This document shows positions 51,440 through 60,608 of a stretch of DNA of 64,000 nucleotides, in pieces. The notes beneath the pieces were generated by a model, which had not been told where the DNA came from, did no database searches, and saw nothing but the letters and a program-made list of their open reading frames with translations. The stretch spans positions 186,001-250,000 of the forward strand of contig JAIUOC010000002.1 of NCBI GenBank assembly GCA_020161265.1. Direction: 5' to 3'. This DNA is from Chloroflexota bacterium (GTDB lineage Bacteria; Chloroflexota; Chloroflexia; Chloroflexales; Herpetosiphonaceae). Position numbers and translations under genes: made by a program. The number at the start of each line of letters is the position of its first letter. The first letter of the stretch is position 1.

Positions 51440-52715
51440 AATGTTCAGCGTCGCCCAAAATGAATTTATCAAACATATTCGCAAGCCGACCTTTTGGTTG
51501 GCTGTGTTTGGTATGCCTTTGATGATTGCGGTGATTAGCTTTTTGGGTCGCTCGGATGCCAATAGCAATCGCGATGGTTTTGCGGTGCCAGGTTTAGGCG
51601 ACCCCGCCAAAATCAGCGAAGATATTTTGGCGGGCAAACTCAAAATCGGCTTTGTCGATCAAAGTGGCGTGATCAAGGGCATTCCGAGCAGCTTTGATCC
51701 ACAAACTGCCTCATTATATCTGCAATACCCTGATATCGACCAAGGTTTAGCGGCCTTGGAAAAAGCCGATATTCCAGCCTTGTATGTTATTCCTAGTGAT
51801 TATGTGGCAACTGGCAAGGTGCAACGCTATAGCAACCAAGTCAATCCATTTGGCGATTCGCTCCAATCGTCGCTGCTTGAATTGCTCCTGAGCACCAGTT
51901 TATATCCCGATACTGGTAGCAGCTATGCCTTTTTAACCCAACAGCCAACCGCTCAGCTTAAAGTCGAAGGGCCAGACGGTCCAATCAACAAAGCTGCCAA
52001 TGAAGGCGAACGTATGCAATCGGCCTTTATTTTGGGCATGGGCTTGGCATTGCTGTTGTATATCTCAATCTTCTCATCGGCCAACTTATTGTTGCAATCG
52101 CTGATCGAAGAAAAAGAAAATCGTGTGATTGAAGTGATGCTTTCGTCGCTCCGGCCACGCAGTTTGTTACAAGGCAAAATTCTTGGTTTAGGCTTATTGG
52201 GCTTAATTCAAGTCAGCATCTGGATCACGATTGGTGCGGTTGTAACTGGTCAGGGTGCGTCATTGAGCAGCATGCTGGCCAACGTTGAGATTCCACTTGG
52301 GGCGTGGTTTTTGGCTTTGATTAGCTTCTTGCTAGGCTATGCTATGTATGCCTCGCTGATGGCTGGAATTGGTGCGGTTGCCAATACCATGCGTGAAAGC
52401 TCGCAGCTAACCGTGATTGTTGGCTTGCCAATTATCATTCCGTTGATCTTTCTGAGCATCATTATTGATCAACCAAATGGTGGCTTTACCACAGCGCTCA
52501 GCATGTTCCCATTGACTGCGCCGGTTGTGCTGACAATTCGCAGCGTTTTAACCAACGTGCCATTTTGGCAAGTAGCGGTTTCGGTGGTCTTGATGACCCT
52601 GACCGTCTTGGGCTTGCAATTTGTTACGGCTCGTATGTTTCGGGCTAGCACCTTGTTGCGTGGTAGCAAAGCCTCGTTTGGGGCAATGTGGCAGGCCTTA
52701 CGGCAACCAGAGTAA
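51429..52715 (+). CDS. ABC-2 permease, NatB-type (second copy)
   Basis: 428 residues and the same fold as the preceding gene: an N-terminal membrane segment, then an extracytoplasmic domain (about 45-200), then a helix bundle with LLYISIFSSANLLLQSLIEE, EKENRVIEVMLSSLRPRSLL and a LGLLGLIQVSIWI segment. The two permeases share the EEKE-x-RV motif and are probably old duplicates. The gene ends before a 15-bp terminator-like hairpin, closing a three-gene exporter operon. Confidence 0.9.
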   Translation: MANKMFSVAQNEFIKHIRKPTFWLAVFGMPLMIAVISFLGRSDANSNRDGFAVPGLGDPAKISEDILAGKLKIGFVDQSGVIKGIPSSFDPQTASLYLQYPDIDQGLAALEKADIPALYVIPSDYVATGKVQRYSNQVNPFGDSLQSSLLELLLSTSLYPDTGSSYAFLTQQPTAQLKVEGPDGPINKAANEGERMQSAFILGMGLALLLYISIFSSANLLLQSLIEEKENRVIEVMLSSLRPRSLLQGKILGLGLLGLIQVSIWITIGAVVTGQGASLSSMLANVEIPLGAWFLALISFLLGYAMYASLMAGIGAVANTMRESSQLTVIVGLPIIIPLIFLSIIIDQPNGGFTTALSMFPLTAPVVLTIRSVLTNVPFWQVAVSVVLMTLTVLGLQFVTARMFRASTLLRGSKASFGAMWQALRQPE

Positions 52716-52724
52716 TGCAACAAA

Positions 52725-52763
52725 CCAACGATTGCTAGCGTACATTCTGCTAGCAATCGTTGG
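52725..52763 (+). terminator. Terminator-like hairpin after ABC operon
   Basis: A 15-bp perfect stem CCAACGATTGCTAGC/GCTAGCAATCGTTGG (52725-52739, 52749-52763) with a 9-nt loop. A U-run (TTTTTT) comes only about 18 nt later, so termination may be imperfect. Confidence 0.65.
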
Positions 52764-52875
52764 CAAAATTGCTCTCGTTTTTTAGCAGCAAATCTGCTAA
52801 AGTAGACCTTAGTTGGAAATGTTCGCATGTTGGGCTTTGTGTGGAAGAGCTTTGCTCTAGGAGGAAACAAGCGTT

Positions 52876-55251
52876 ATGCGACGACGCATCAGCTTATTGC
52901 TGGCTTTGTTGGCGATCTTGTTTACGACAATGCCTGCCTCGGCAGAAATTGTCAATGTACCCTACTTTGAAGAACCTGAGTTGCTGCTTGACGAAGACGA
53001 GTTGCTTAAACTCGCGCAACTGCAAGACAACACCTATCCCCGCGTTGGCACCACGATCAGCCCCGATGATACAACCGTGGTGATTGGCAACTACCGTTAT
53101 AGCGATACTGGTTCAGCTTTCTTAAATGTTGTTGATGGCTCGATTGTACCAATTCAGCCATTGCAACTACCCGAAGATAGCGATTTCTTCCCTTTGGCAG
53201 CCACCGAAATGGTTTGGCTTGACAATGACAATATTGGTCAAGTCTTATACGACCTGTTTATGGGTGGGATGGTGCTGTCAATTAATCGCTATAGTGGCCA
53301 AATTAGCTTGTATCCAGTTGATTTGCCATTCTTGCCGTTATCGATTGCACCTAACGGCTCACGCCTGTTGGTGGTAACCTTCGATCAACTTGATCTTGAA
53401 GCAATGCGCCAATCACCTGATTCGGTGAAGTTGCCCTTCAATATCGAAGCTCCTAAAACCACCATGGAGCGGGTTCAACCCAAGGATCGGATTGCCTACT
53501 ATAGCCATACCGATTCACGCCGCCACATGAGCGAAGAAACCCTCGATTTGGCAATCTTCGATCTGACGACTGGCGAATTAACCCCACTTTACAGCGTGCC
53601 TGATCATACCTTGCTCTACGATTATGCTTGGTCAAAAGATGGCAGCAAATTTGCCTTGATTCGCGATACGGTGATTTTGGGCGAAGGTTTTGGCGAAAAG
53701 CGCTTGGTTGATATCATGACCCAAGATGCGCTTGGTGGTTTGTCGCCCAAAGATAACCCACTCTTCACCGAAAATGTGCTCGATATCTTCGATCTGACGA
53801 CTGGCAACTTCCAGCCAGAAGCATGGCGAGCCGTTGATGGCGATGGTCGGGTGGTACGCGACATCGAATGGAGCACCGACGGCCAACGCTATATTGTGCG
53901 TTTGGAACGCCCAGCCCAAATCGCTGGTCGCCCACACCCAACCTATATCTTCCCAGATATGGCGAGTTTCCAATTCCGTAGCGTTGATGGCACGTTGCAA
54001 CGTGAATTATACGCGCCCGAATTGCAAACCCCAGAAGCCTCGGGCTTCTTCTATCTCTCACCAGATGAAGTCTTGTTCAATGCGGTCAATGGCACCAATC
54101 AAGGCTTGTACTACTTCAACCAAGGCTCAGGTGAGTTCCGCAAAGTATCAAGCATGGATGGCACCTATTTTGGGGTGATTACCACCAACATGAGCCGCCA
54201 GTTGATCTTTAGCTACATGTCATTCAACCAACCAGCCGATGTCTATCGTTTGAACTGGGATGGCCAAGCGCTCAGTCGCTTGACTTGGGCTAACGCCGAG
54301 CTGGAAAAGATCAATAATATTCGGGTTGATAACGTTTCGTTTACCGTCAGCAGTGGCGCACAACGCAATGGCTTCTTAATTCAACCTGCTGGCGCTGAGT
54401 TCCCACCAAAAGATGTGCCAATCGTGATGTGGCAAGAAGGTGGCCCACGCGCCACCATGACCCAAATCTTTGCCTCAAACACCGAAAACCCTTACAACCT
54501 GTTGCCAAACTTTGGCATCGCCGTGTTGTATGTGCCACTGCCAGGCCGCTTGGGCTTCGGGCCAGAATTCTTGAACGCCTTGGCTGATAACGATAACTTC
54601 GGCAAGATCGACATCGACGAAGGCGCTGAAATTATTGGTCAAGCCATCTCACGTGGTTGGACTTCGCAAGGCAAAGTTGGGGTTACCGGTTGTTCATACG
54701 GCGGCTATTTCAGCGCCCAAAGTATCACCCGCCATCCAACTCGCTACGCTGCCGCCAACCCACAATGTACCTTGCTCAACAATGCTAATGAATTCCACTT
54801 TGGCTTGGGACCATTAATTGCCTACCTCGAAGGTGGCACACCAATGGATAAGCCCGCTGAATATGCCGCCGATTCGCCATTGAATCGCGCTGATCGCGTG
54901 CGCACCCCAACCCTGTTGTTCCATGGCGAATACGACTTCTTGCCAGTCAAGTATGCCGTTGACTTCCATGACCAAATCGAAATTCAAAAGCACCGCGTCA
55001 AGTTGGTGACGTTTGAACTCGAAGGCCACGGTTTGGGCGATCCAGCGAACCAATATCGCGCCGCTCAAGAACAAATCTTGTGGTTCCGCCAATATTTGAG
55101 CGGTAGCCCAAGTGTCGCCGCCGAGCCAGTCGTGACCGATGCCGCAACCATGACGGTACCTGAAACCACTGATGTCATCGTGTTTGCAGAAACCGCTACG
55201 TTTGCAGCACCAAGCTTGCAATTCGGCAAGAATCTGATTACTGCTGAATAA
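52876..55251 (+). CDS. Secreted S9-family (prolyl-oligopeptidase-like) peptidase
   Basis: 791 residues starting at the ATG eleven bases after AGGAGG. The signal peptide ends near PASAE. A propeller-like region (about 30-480) precedes the alpha/beta hydrolase domain: nucleophile Ser in VGVTGCSYGGYFSAQSITRH near 610, Asp in LLFHGEYDFLPVKYAVDFHD near 685, and His in FELEGHGLGDPANQYRAA near 715. IVMWQEGGPRATMT and the oxyanion region are in the usual place. It cleaves short peptides after particular residues outside the cell or at its surface. The last 50 residues are an Ala/Thr/Val-rich tail. An AGAGC/GCTCT hairpin lies just before the ribosome-binding site. Confidence 0.9.
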   Translation: MRRRISLLLALLAILFTTMPASAEIVNVPYFEEPELLLDEDELLKLAQLQDNTYPRVGTTISPDDTTVVIGNYRYSDTGSAFLNVVDGSIVPIQPLQLPEDSDFFPLAATEMVWLDNDNIGQVLYDLFMGGMVLSINRYSGQISLYPVDLPFLPLSIAPNGSRLLVVTFDQLDLEAMRQSPDSVKLPFNIEAPKTTMERVQPKDRIAYYSHTDSRRHMSEETLDLAIFDLTTGELTPLYSVPDHTLLYDYAWSKDGSKFALIRDTVILGEGFGEKRLVDIMTQDALGGLSPKDNPLFTENVLDIFDLTTGNFQPEAWRAVDGDGRVVRDIEWSTDGQRYIVRLERPAQIAGRPHPTYIFPDMASFQFRSVDGTLQRELYAPELQTPEASGFFYLSPDEVLFNAVNGTNQGLYYFNQGSGEFRKVSSMDGTYFGVITTNMSRQLIFSYMSFNQPADVYRLNWDGQALSRLTWANAELEKINNIRVDNVSFTVSSGAQRNGFLIQPAGAEFPPKDVPIVMWQEGGPRATMTQIFASNTENPYNLLPNFGIAVLYVPLPGRLGFGPEFLNALADNDNFGKIDIDEGAEIIGQAISRGWTSQGKVGVTGCSYGGYFSAQSITRHPTRYAAANPQCTLLNNANEFHFGLGPLIAYLEGGTPMDKPAEYAADSPLNRADRVRTPTLLFHGEYDFLPVKYAVDFHDQIEIQKHRVKLVTFELEGHGLGDPANQYRAAQEQILWFRQYLSGSPSVAAEPVVTDAATMTVPETTDVIVFAETATFAAPSLQFGKNLITAE

Positions 55252-55261
55252 CTAATTTCGG

Positions 55262-55302
55262 AATGAAACAGGCGGGGCAATAGTTGCTCCGCCTGTTTCA
55301 TT
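55262..55302. terminator. Bidirectional terminator
   Basis: AATGAAACAGGCGGGGCAA (55262-55280) pairs with TTGCTCCGCCTGTTTCATT (55284-55302) apart from one mismatch. It lies between the convergent S9 peptidase and thiamine pyrophosphokinase genes. Confidence 0.85.
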
Positions 55303-55955
55303 TAAGCCAAGTAGCCCGACTGTAGCTCGCGTTCGATCATCGCCAACAACAGCCCTGAGCGAATGCTAACTTGCGCCGATTCTGTTGCAAATTCGTTGCT
55401 AACGCCTCGCGCTGGACCAATCGGCAAATCTTCGTCGCGCAATGGGTAGCGTAAACCTTCAGTCCGTACGCCTTGCACATCACCCAAGGGCAACAGCGAA
55501 ACCCGCAAACCAAGTTTGCCGTGCAGCTGCAATTGATCACGAATCAAGCGCACTTCCCAGTTGGCATCAAGCAGCGCCACATCACGCCCAATTAAGGCTG
55601 GATGGGTCAGCAAGAGTTGGTTGGCCATATGCATATCGGGTCGACCACCAAGCGCCGCCAAAATCCGAATCTGATCTGCGCCGCGTTCAACCGCTAACAA
55701 CAACGCCAACTCCAGATCGGTTTCGTTTTTGGCCGCCGGAAAGCGCTGAATCTCAACCTTGCGGGCTTGCATAATCTCCAAGGTTGCAGGCTGAATCGAA
55801 TCTAAATCGCCGATAATCACATGCGGCGTTACGCCATGATTCAAGGCATGACGTGCCCCGCCATCAGCAGCAATCAATAAATCGGTACTGCTCAATAAAG
55901 GCAAAGCCGCCCGAATATCGGCTTGCGGCGCGTCGGCAATAATAACTGCTAGCAT
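55302..55955 (-). CDS. Thiamine pyrophosphokinase
   Basis: 217 residues. The enzyme transfers pyrophosphate from ATP to thiamine. Motifs: LLIAADGGARHALNHGVTPH near 27, VIIGDLDSIQP near 47, FPAAKNETDLELALLLAVER near 72 and ILAALGGRPDMHMANQLLL near 98, all typical TPK active-site segments, with a C-terminal beta-barrel. Length is normal for bacterial TPK. Its start overlaps the upstream HAD gene stop by one base (TAATG). The HAD enzyme might act on a thiamine phosphate, but that is only context. Confidence 0.93.
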   Translation of the reverse strand: MLAVIIADAPQADIRAALPLLSSTDLLIAADGGARHALNHGVTPHVIIGDLDSIQPATLEIMQARKVEIQRFPAAKNETDLELALLLAVERGADQIRILAALGGRPDMHMANQLLLTHPALIGRDVALLDANWEVRLIRDQLQLHGKLGLRVSLLPLGDVQGVRTEGLRYPLRDEDLPIGPARGVSNEFATESAQVSIRSGLLLAMIERELQSGYLA

Positions 55956-56623
55956 TAGGCTCCTTGGCTCAGTGGCGCTAAATCTAATAATTCAGTCAGC
56001 GAGTTAATTACATAATCGGTTTGCACAGCCCGAACTTTGGCTTCAGGCCGCTGGAGCAGTACAGTGGTCATACCAAATTTGGCTGCGCCAGCATGCTCTT
56101 GGGTGTCGCCATCGCCAACATAGACCACCTCACGCGAATCAACTCCCAAGGCATTAAGCGCATGTTGATAAATGCCAGGCTCAGGCTTGGCCGAACGCAC
56201 ATCGCAGGAGTAGGCAATTGCATCAAACAAATTCAGCAAGCCCAGCGGCTCCATCATCGGAATCGTTTCAGCTGAGCAGTTGGTAACCAAGGCAATTTGG
56301 TGGCCGCGTGCTCGCAAGGCTTGCAAGGTTGGAATCGAATCGGGATAAACGCGAAGCGTGCTGAAAAACTCCAAGCGTTGTTTGGTCAGCGTGGCATGCA
56401 CTTCAGGCGTAACCGTAATGCCCAAATAGCCCAAGGTTTGATCAACAATCTCTTCGGCCAAGCGATAGGTGCCAACCATCCGCGCTTGATATGAACGCCC
56501 AGCCGCAGCATGAAAGGCATGCTGTTCGATGCCCAACAATGGGGCCGCCAAACTGGCCCAGTTGTAGGCTGGATCTGGTTCAATCAAGGTAAAGTACAAA
56601 TCGATAAACACAGGTCGTGGCAT
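55955..56623 (-). CDS. HAD-superfamily hydrolase
   Basis: 222 residues from the ATG at 56623, five bases after GGAG. Motif I is FIDLYFTLIEP near residue 6: the nucleophile Asp is present, but the usual D-x-D/Y-G-T reads D-L-Y-F-T, with Phe replacing the conserved Gly. Motif II is ALVTNCSAE near 113, the Lys motif SAKPEPGIYQHAL near 145 and the final acidic motif YVGDGDTQEHAGA near 168. A phosphatase of subfamily IA is likely. It is translationally coupled to thiamine pyrophosphokinase and diverges from the glycosyltransferase gene. Confidence 0.88.
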   Translation of the reverse strand: MPRPVFIDLYFTLIEPDPAYNWASLAAPLLGIEQHAFHAAAGRSYQARMVGTYRLAEEIVDQTLGYLGITVTPEVHATLTKQRLEFFSTLRVYPDSIPTLQALRARGHQIALVTNCSAETIPMMEPLGLLNLFDAIAYSCDVRSAKPEPGIYQHALNALGVDSREVVYVGDGDTQEHAGAAKFGMTTVLLQRPEAKVRAVQTDYVINSLTELLDLAPLSQGA

Positions 56624-56724
56624 AAACACTCCGTCGCAAAATATTCTTGCAGCTATTGTATGCAGATTGGCGTTTTATGGTACGATGCTGGCTGATTGTG
56701 GCCTGTAATTCCGAAGGGTTGTGC

Positions 56725-59250
56725 ATGGATCGGCCCAGCGTTTCGATCATTGTGATCAATTTCAATGGTAAAAAACACCTTGTTGATTGTTTAAATTCGT
56801 TGTTTGCTCAGCGCTACCCAAGCAATGCGCTTGAAATAATCGTTGTCGATAATGCCTCGCACGATGGCTCTTGCGATCTGATTCGCCAGCAATTTCCCAA
56901 GGTTCGCTTAATTGAAAATCGTGAGAATCTGGGCTTTGCTCCAGCCGTCAATCAGGCTGTACGGCTCAGTCAAGCCCAATATGTGGCCTTGATCAATAAC
57001 GATGCCAAAGCCGACCCTAACTGGATCGAGCATTTAGTTGCCGATATCGAAGCTCATCAAGCTGAAAAGGTGCTTGCGGTTGGCGCAAAAATGCTCAATT
57101 GGGAAGGCCAGCAGATTGATTTTATTCAAGCGGCGCTGAATATTTTTGGCCATGGCAATCAGCCTTTTACCCGTATGCCAACTGCCAGTGTTGCCGGCCA
57201 AGCTGGCCCACAACTGTTTGCTTGTGGTGGAGCCATGCTGGCCGATCGGGCGGCGTTTTTGGCCATTGGTGGCTTCGACGAAAGCTACTTTGCCTATTTT
57301 GAAGATGTCGATTTTGGCTGGCGAGCATGGTTGTTGGGCTACCAAATTCGCTTTAATCCAGCAGCAGTCGTCTATCACCGCCAACATGCCACCGCCAACA
57401 CCATGGGCGGGCATCAAATTCGCACATTGCTTGAGCGCAACGCCCTGCGCACCATCATCAAACATTATGCCGATGAGCAATTGTGGCGCATTCTGCCAGC
57501 CGCCCTGTTATTGATTATTCAGCGCAGTTTGCTTGATGGCAGTGGTGGCTTTGATCGCAAAGAATTTGATTTACGTTTGCGTAAACAGGGCGATCAAACC
57601 AGCACCATGCAAGTCCCCAAAATTATGTTGAGCTATATCGCAGCCTTGGGCGATGTGCTTGATGGGTGGGAGAGCTTGTGGGCTGAACGCCAACGCCTAC
57701 AAAAGCTTCGCCAACGTAGCGATGCTGAATTGTTTAATTTATTTGAACAACCATTCGGCCTGATCGATATTGATATTCAATTGCATATGCAACAAGAACA
57801 ATTGATTGATAGCTTTAAATTGCGAGAACTTATGCCCAACCCTACCACAAATGTGTTGATTGTCAGCATTGATCCGTTACACGAGGCTTTGGCTGGTCCG
57901 GCAATTCGTAGCGTGCAAATCGCCAAGCAACTAAGCCAATCGTGCAACGTGGTATTAGCAGCGCCGGATCGATCAGATCTGGTTATTCCTAATGTCCAAA
58001 CTATCGCCTTCCCTAGCAACGATGGCACAAGTTTGGGCGAGCTGGCGCTGAATGCTGAAGTGCTGATTGTCCAAGGCTATAGCTTGCAAAAGTATCCCCA
58101 ATTGGTCAATGCTGAACGCATTTTGGTTGTCGATCTCTACGATCCATTTCATTTTGAGGCGCTCGAACTAGCCGAAAGACGCGGATTAAGCCTCGAACGC
58201 GCGATTGAGCTCAACGATTCAAGTGTGGCAGCCTTGACTGAACAGCTAGCGCTTGGCGATTTCTTCATCTGTGCTAGTGAACGCCAGCGCGATTTGTGGC
58301 TGGGAGCCTTGACCGTTAGCAAGCGCCTGACTCCAGAGCACTATCGCAATGATCCAACCTTGCGCAAACTGATCGACATCGTGCCATTTGGCTTGCCCAG
58401 TGAGCCACCCCAAGCAACCCAGCCGGTCATGCGTGGCGTAATTGAGGGCATTAATCACGCCGATGTGATTGCGTTATGGGGCGGCGGTATCTGGGAATGG
58501 CTTGATCCATTGACAATCATTCGCGCCATGGCCGAATTGCAGCAGAGCTACCCCCAATTAAAGTTGGTATTTATGGGCGGGCAACACCCGAATGCCCAAG
58601 ATGTTGGGGTGATGCAGCGGTATGGCGAGGCTGTTGAACTAGCAAAACAGCTAGGTTTATATGCTAAAACGGTCTTTTTCAATCAAACCTGGGTCGCCTA
58701 TGATCAACGGGTCAACTATTTGCTTGAGGCAGATCTTGGGGTTAGCGCTCATCATAATCATACTGAAACCCGCTTTGCTTTTCGCACGCGCTTGCTCGAT
58801 TACCTCTGGGCCAGTTTGCCAATGATCGTTTCGGCGGGCGATAGTTTGGCCGATTTGGTGCAGCAACAACAGCTTGGCCAGGTTGTCGCAATCGAAGATG
58901 TTCAGGGTTGGGTTAAGGCGTTGGTGCATGCTGCCGAACAACCAGCCGATCGTCAGCAACGCCAAGCCCAATTTGCCCAAATCCAACAGGCTTATACGTG
59001 GGAACAAGCTTGTGCGCCGTTGGTCGAGTTTTGTCGCCAACCACACTATGCTGCCGATAAACGCCGCACCGTCAAAGCCCAAAGCAAGCAACAAGGCCAC
59101 ACCAGCATGCGCTACCGCATGGATGAGCTTGATCGGGTGGTTGCTGAAAAAAACGACCATATCGCTCAGCTTGAGCAGCACATCAAAGGCCTCGAAAATG
59201 GCAAAGTGATGCGCTTGTTAAAGTGGGTCAATCGGTTGCGAAAAAGTTAA
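56725..59250 (+). CDS. Two-domain glycosyltransferase (GT2-GT4 fusion) with C-terminal coiled coil
   Basis: 841 residues from the ATG at 56725, seven bases after GAAGGG. Residues 1-265 are a GT2 (rhamnosyl-like) domain: VSIIVINFNGKKHLVDCLNS, ENLGFAPAVNQAVR, ALINNDAKADPNW with the DxD-like site, and GGFDESYFAYFEDVDFGWRA. Residues 365-770 form a GT4-like B-fold (VLIVSIDPLHEALAGPAIRS, IALWGGGIWEWLDPLTIIRA, GVSAHHNHTETRFAFRTRLL). The tail (about 800-840) is a heptad-like helix (VVAEKNDHIAQLEQHIKGLE). It should add two sugars of one surface glycan. It opens the envelope cluster that runs to selB. Confidence 0.9.
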   Translation: MDRPSVSIIVINFNGKKHLVDCLNSLFAQRYPSNALEIIVVDNASHDGSCDLIRQQFPKVRLIENRENLGFAPAVNQAVRLSQAQYVALINNDAKADPNWIEHLVADIEAHQAEKVLAVGAKMLNWEGQQIDFIQAALNIFGHGNQPFTRMPTASVAGQAGPQLFACGGAMLADRAAFLAIGGFDESYFAYFEDVDFGWRAWLLGYQIRFNPAAVVYHRQHATANTMGGHQIRTLLERNALRTIIKHYADEQLWRILPAALLLIIQRSLLDGSGGFDRKEFDLRLRKQGDQTSTMQVPKIMLSYIAALGDVLDGWESLWAERQRLQKLRQRSDAELFNLFEQPFGLIDIDIQLHMQQEQLIDSFKLRELMPNPTTNVLIVSIDPLHEALAGPAIRSVQIAKQLSQSCNVVLAAPDRSDLVIPNVQTIAFPSNDGTSLGELALNAEVLIVQGYSLQKYPQLVNAERILVVDLYDPFHFEALELAERRGLSLERAIELNDSSVAALTEQLALGDFFICASERQRDLWLGALTVSKRLTPEHYRNDPTLRKLIDIVPFGLPSEPPQATQPVMRGVIEGINHADVIALWGGGIWEWLDPLTIIRAMAELQQSYPQLKLVFMGGQHPNAQDVGVMQRYGEAVELAKQLGLYAKTVFFNQTWVAYDQRVNYLLEADLGVSAHHNHTETRFAFRTRLLDYLWASLPMIVSAGDSLADLVQQQQLGQVVAIEDVQGWVKALVHAAEQPADRQQRQAQFAQIQQAYTWEQACAPLVEFCRQPHYAADKRRTVKAQSKQQGHTSMRYRMDELDRVVAEKNDHIAQLEQHIKGLENGKVMRLLKWVNRLRKS

Positions 59251-59259
59251 GGGGCAGAG

Positions 59260-59390
59260 CATTTAACCACGAAGGACACGAAGAGCACGAAGAACGACAT
59301 AAACACTCCTTCATGTAGCTGCGTGCCTTCGTGTCCTTTGTGAATCGAATCCCCGATCCCCAACAACCAGTCCCCGATCCCCATTCTATA
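59260..59390. repeat. Intergenic repeats between glycosyltransferase genes
   Basis: aaccacgaaggacacgaaga and its partial inverse (ccttcgtgtcctttgtg, 59324-59340) give a fold-back element. gaatccccgatccccaacaa and cagtccccgatccccattc follow. A TATAAT at 59398-59403 is the likely -10 of the next gene. Confidence 0.7.
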
Positions 59391-59438
59391 GATAAGGTAT
59401 AATGAGCCACGTTTAACTAGTATGGCTGGACTTTTCCC

Positions 59439-60599
59439 ATGAAAATATTATCTGCCTTGACCTACTACGCGCCACACTGGACGGGCTTGACAATGCATGC
59501 CCAACGGGTGGCTGAAGGACTCGCAGCTCGTGGACACCACGTCACCGTCTTAACAATCCAGCATGAGCCAACGCTGCCAACCGAAGAAATCTTGAATGGG
59601 GTGCATGTATTGCGGCTTAAGCCTGCGGCTCAAATTAGCCGTGGCATGCTCGCACTCAATTTCCCATTTGTCGCCGCTAAACTGATTCGTAGCCACGATG
59701 TGGTGCATGTGCATACGCCTCAACTTGAGGCCTTGCTGCTCTCAGGCTTATGCCGCGCAATGAATAAACCATTGTTGATGAGCCATCACGGCGATTTGGT
59801 CATGCCAACTGGCTTGATCAATCGGGCGATCGAGAAGGTGATGATTGGGCAAATGGTTTTAGCAGGCAAATTGGCGCGGCGGGTTAGTGCCTATAGTCGC
59901 GATTACGCCGCAAACTCCAGCTTTTTGCAAAAATTCACCAATAAATTGACCTATATTTACCCACCAGTTGATTTACCAACCCCCAATCCAAGCCAAGTTG
60001 CCGCTTGGAAGGCTGAACTTGGAATCAGCGATAAGCCAATTGTTGGCTTTGCAGGGCGCTTCGTTGAAGAAAAAGGCTTTGATTTCTTGCTCAAAGCTAT
60101 GCCAATGATCGCCGAAGTCTTTCCTGAGGTGCGCTTTGTGTTTGCTGGCGAGCACAAAATGGTTTATGAAGATTTTTATTCCACCTGTTTGCCAATGATC
60201 GAGCAAAACCGCGAACGAATTGTGTTCCTCGGTTTGTTGCGCGATGCGCAAAAACTTGCCAATTTTTATGCAATGTGCGACTTGTTTACCTTGCCCAGCC
60301 GCACCGATTGTTTGGCAATGGTGCAGATCGAGGCTTTACTAGCGGGCACGCCGTTGGTCACCAGCGATATTCCAGGCGCACGGGTTGTCGTGCAGGAAAC
60401 CGGCTTTGGGCGCTTGGTGCAAACTCAAAACCCTCGCGCCTTAGCCGATGGCATTATTGAAGTGCTTAAAAACCCTGAAACCTATAAAGTGCAGCCAGCC
60501 AAAGTTGAACAAGTCTTTTCAGTCAAAACCATTCTCGATAGCTACGAGCGGACGATGGCCGAAATGTGTGGTCAGCCCGTTTCTGCATCGGTTGTATAA
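59439..60599 (+). CDS. GT4-family glycosyltransferase
   Basis: 386 residues. A GT-B retaining enzyme: N-terminal acceptor domain with LTYYAPHWTGLTMHAQRVAE and VVHVHTPQLEALLLS, then the donor-binding half with PIVGFAGRFVEEKGFDFLLK near 200, RFVFAGEH, the FYAMCDLFTLPSRTDCLAMV E-x7-E-like region near 280, and GTPLVTSDIPGARVVV. Donor and acceptor are unknown. It runs 9 bp ahead of the methyltransferase gene, in the same direction as the fused glycosyltransferase, and belongs to a surface-glycan pathway. Confidence 0.93.
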   Translation: MKILSALTYYAPHWTGLTMHAQRVAEGLAARGHHVTVLTIQHEPTLPTEEILNGVHVLRLKPAAQISRGMLALNFPFVAAKLIRSHDVVHVHTPQLEALLLSGLCRAMNKPLLMSHHGDLVMPTGLINRAIEKVMIGQMVLAGKLARRVSAYSRDYAANSSFLQKFTNKLTYIYPPVDLPTPNPSQVAAWKAELGISDKPIVGFAGRFVEEKGFDFLLKAMPMIAEVFPEVRFVFAGEHKMVYEDFYSTCLPMIEQNRERIVFLGLLRDAQKLANFYAMCDLFTLPSRTDCLAMVQIEALLAGTPLVTSDIPGARVVVQETGFGRLVQTQNPRALADGIIEVLKNPETYKVQPAKVEQVFSVKTILDSYERTMAEMCGQPVSASVV

Positions 60600-60608
60600 G
60601 GAAGAGCG

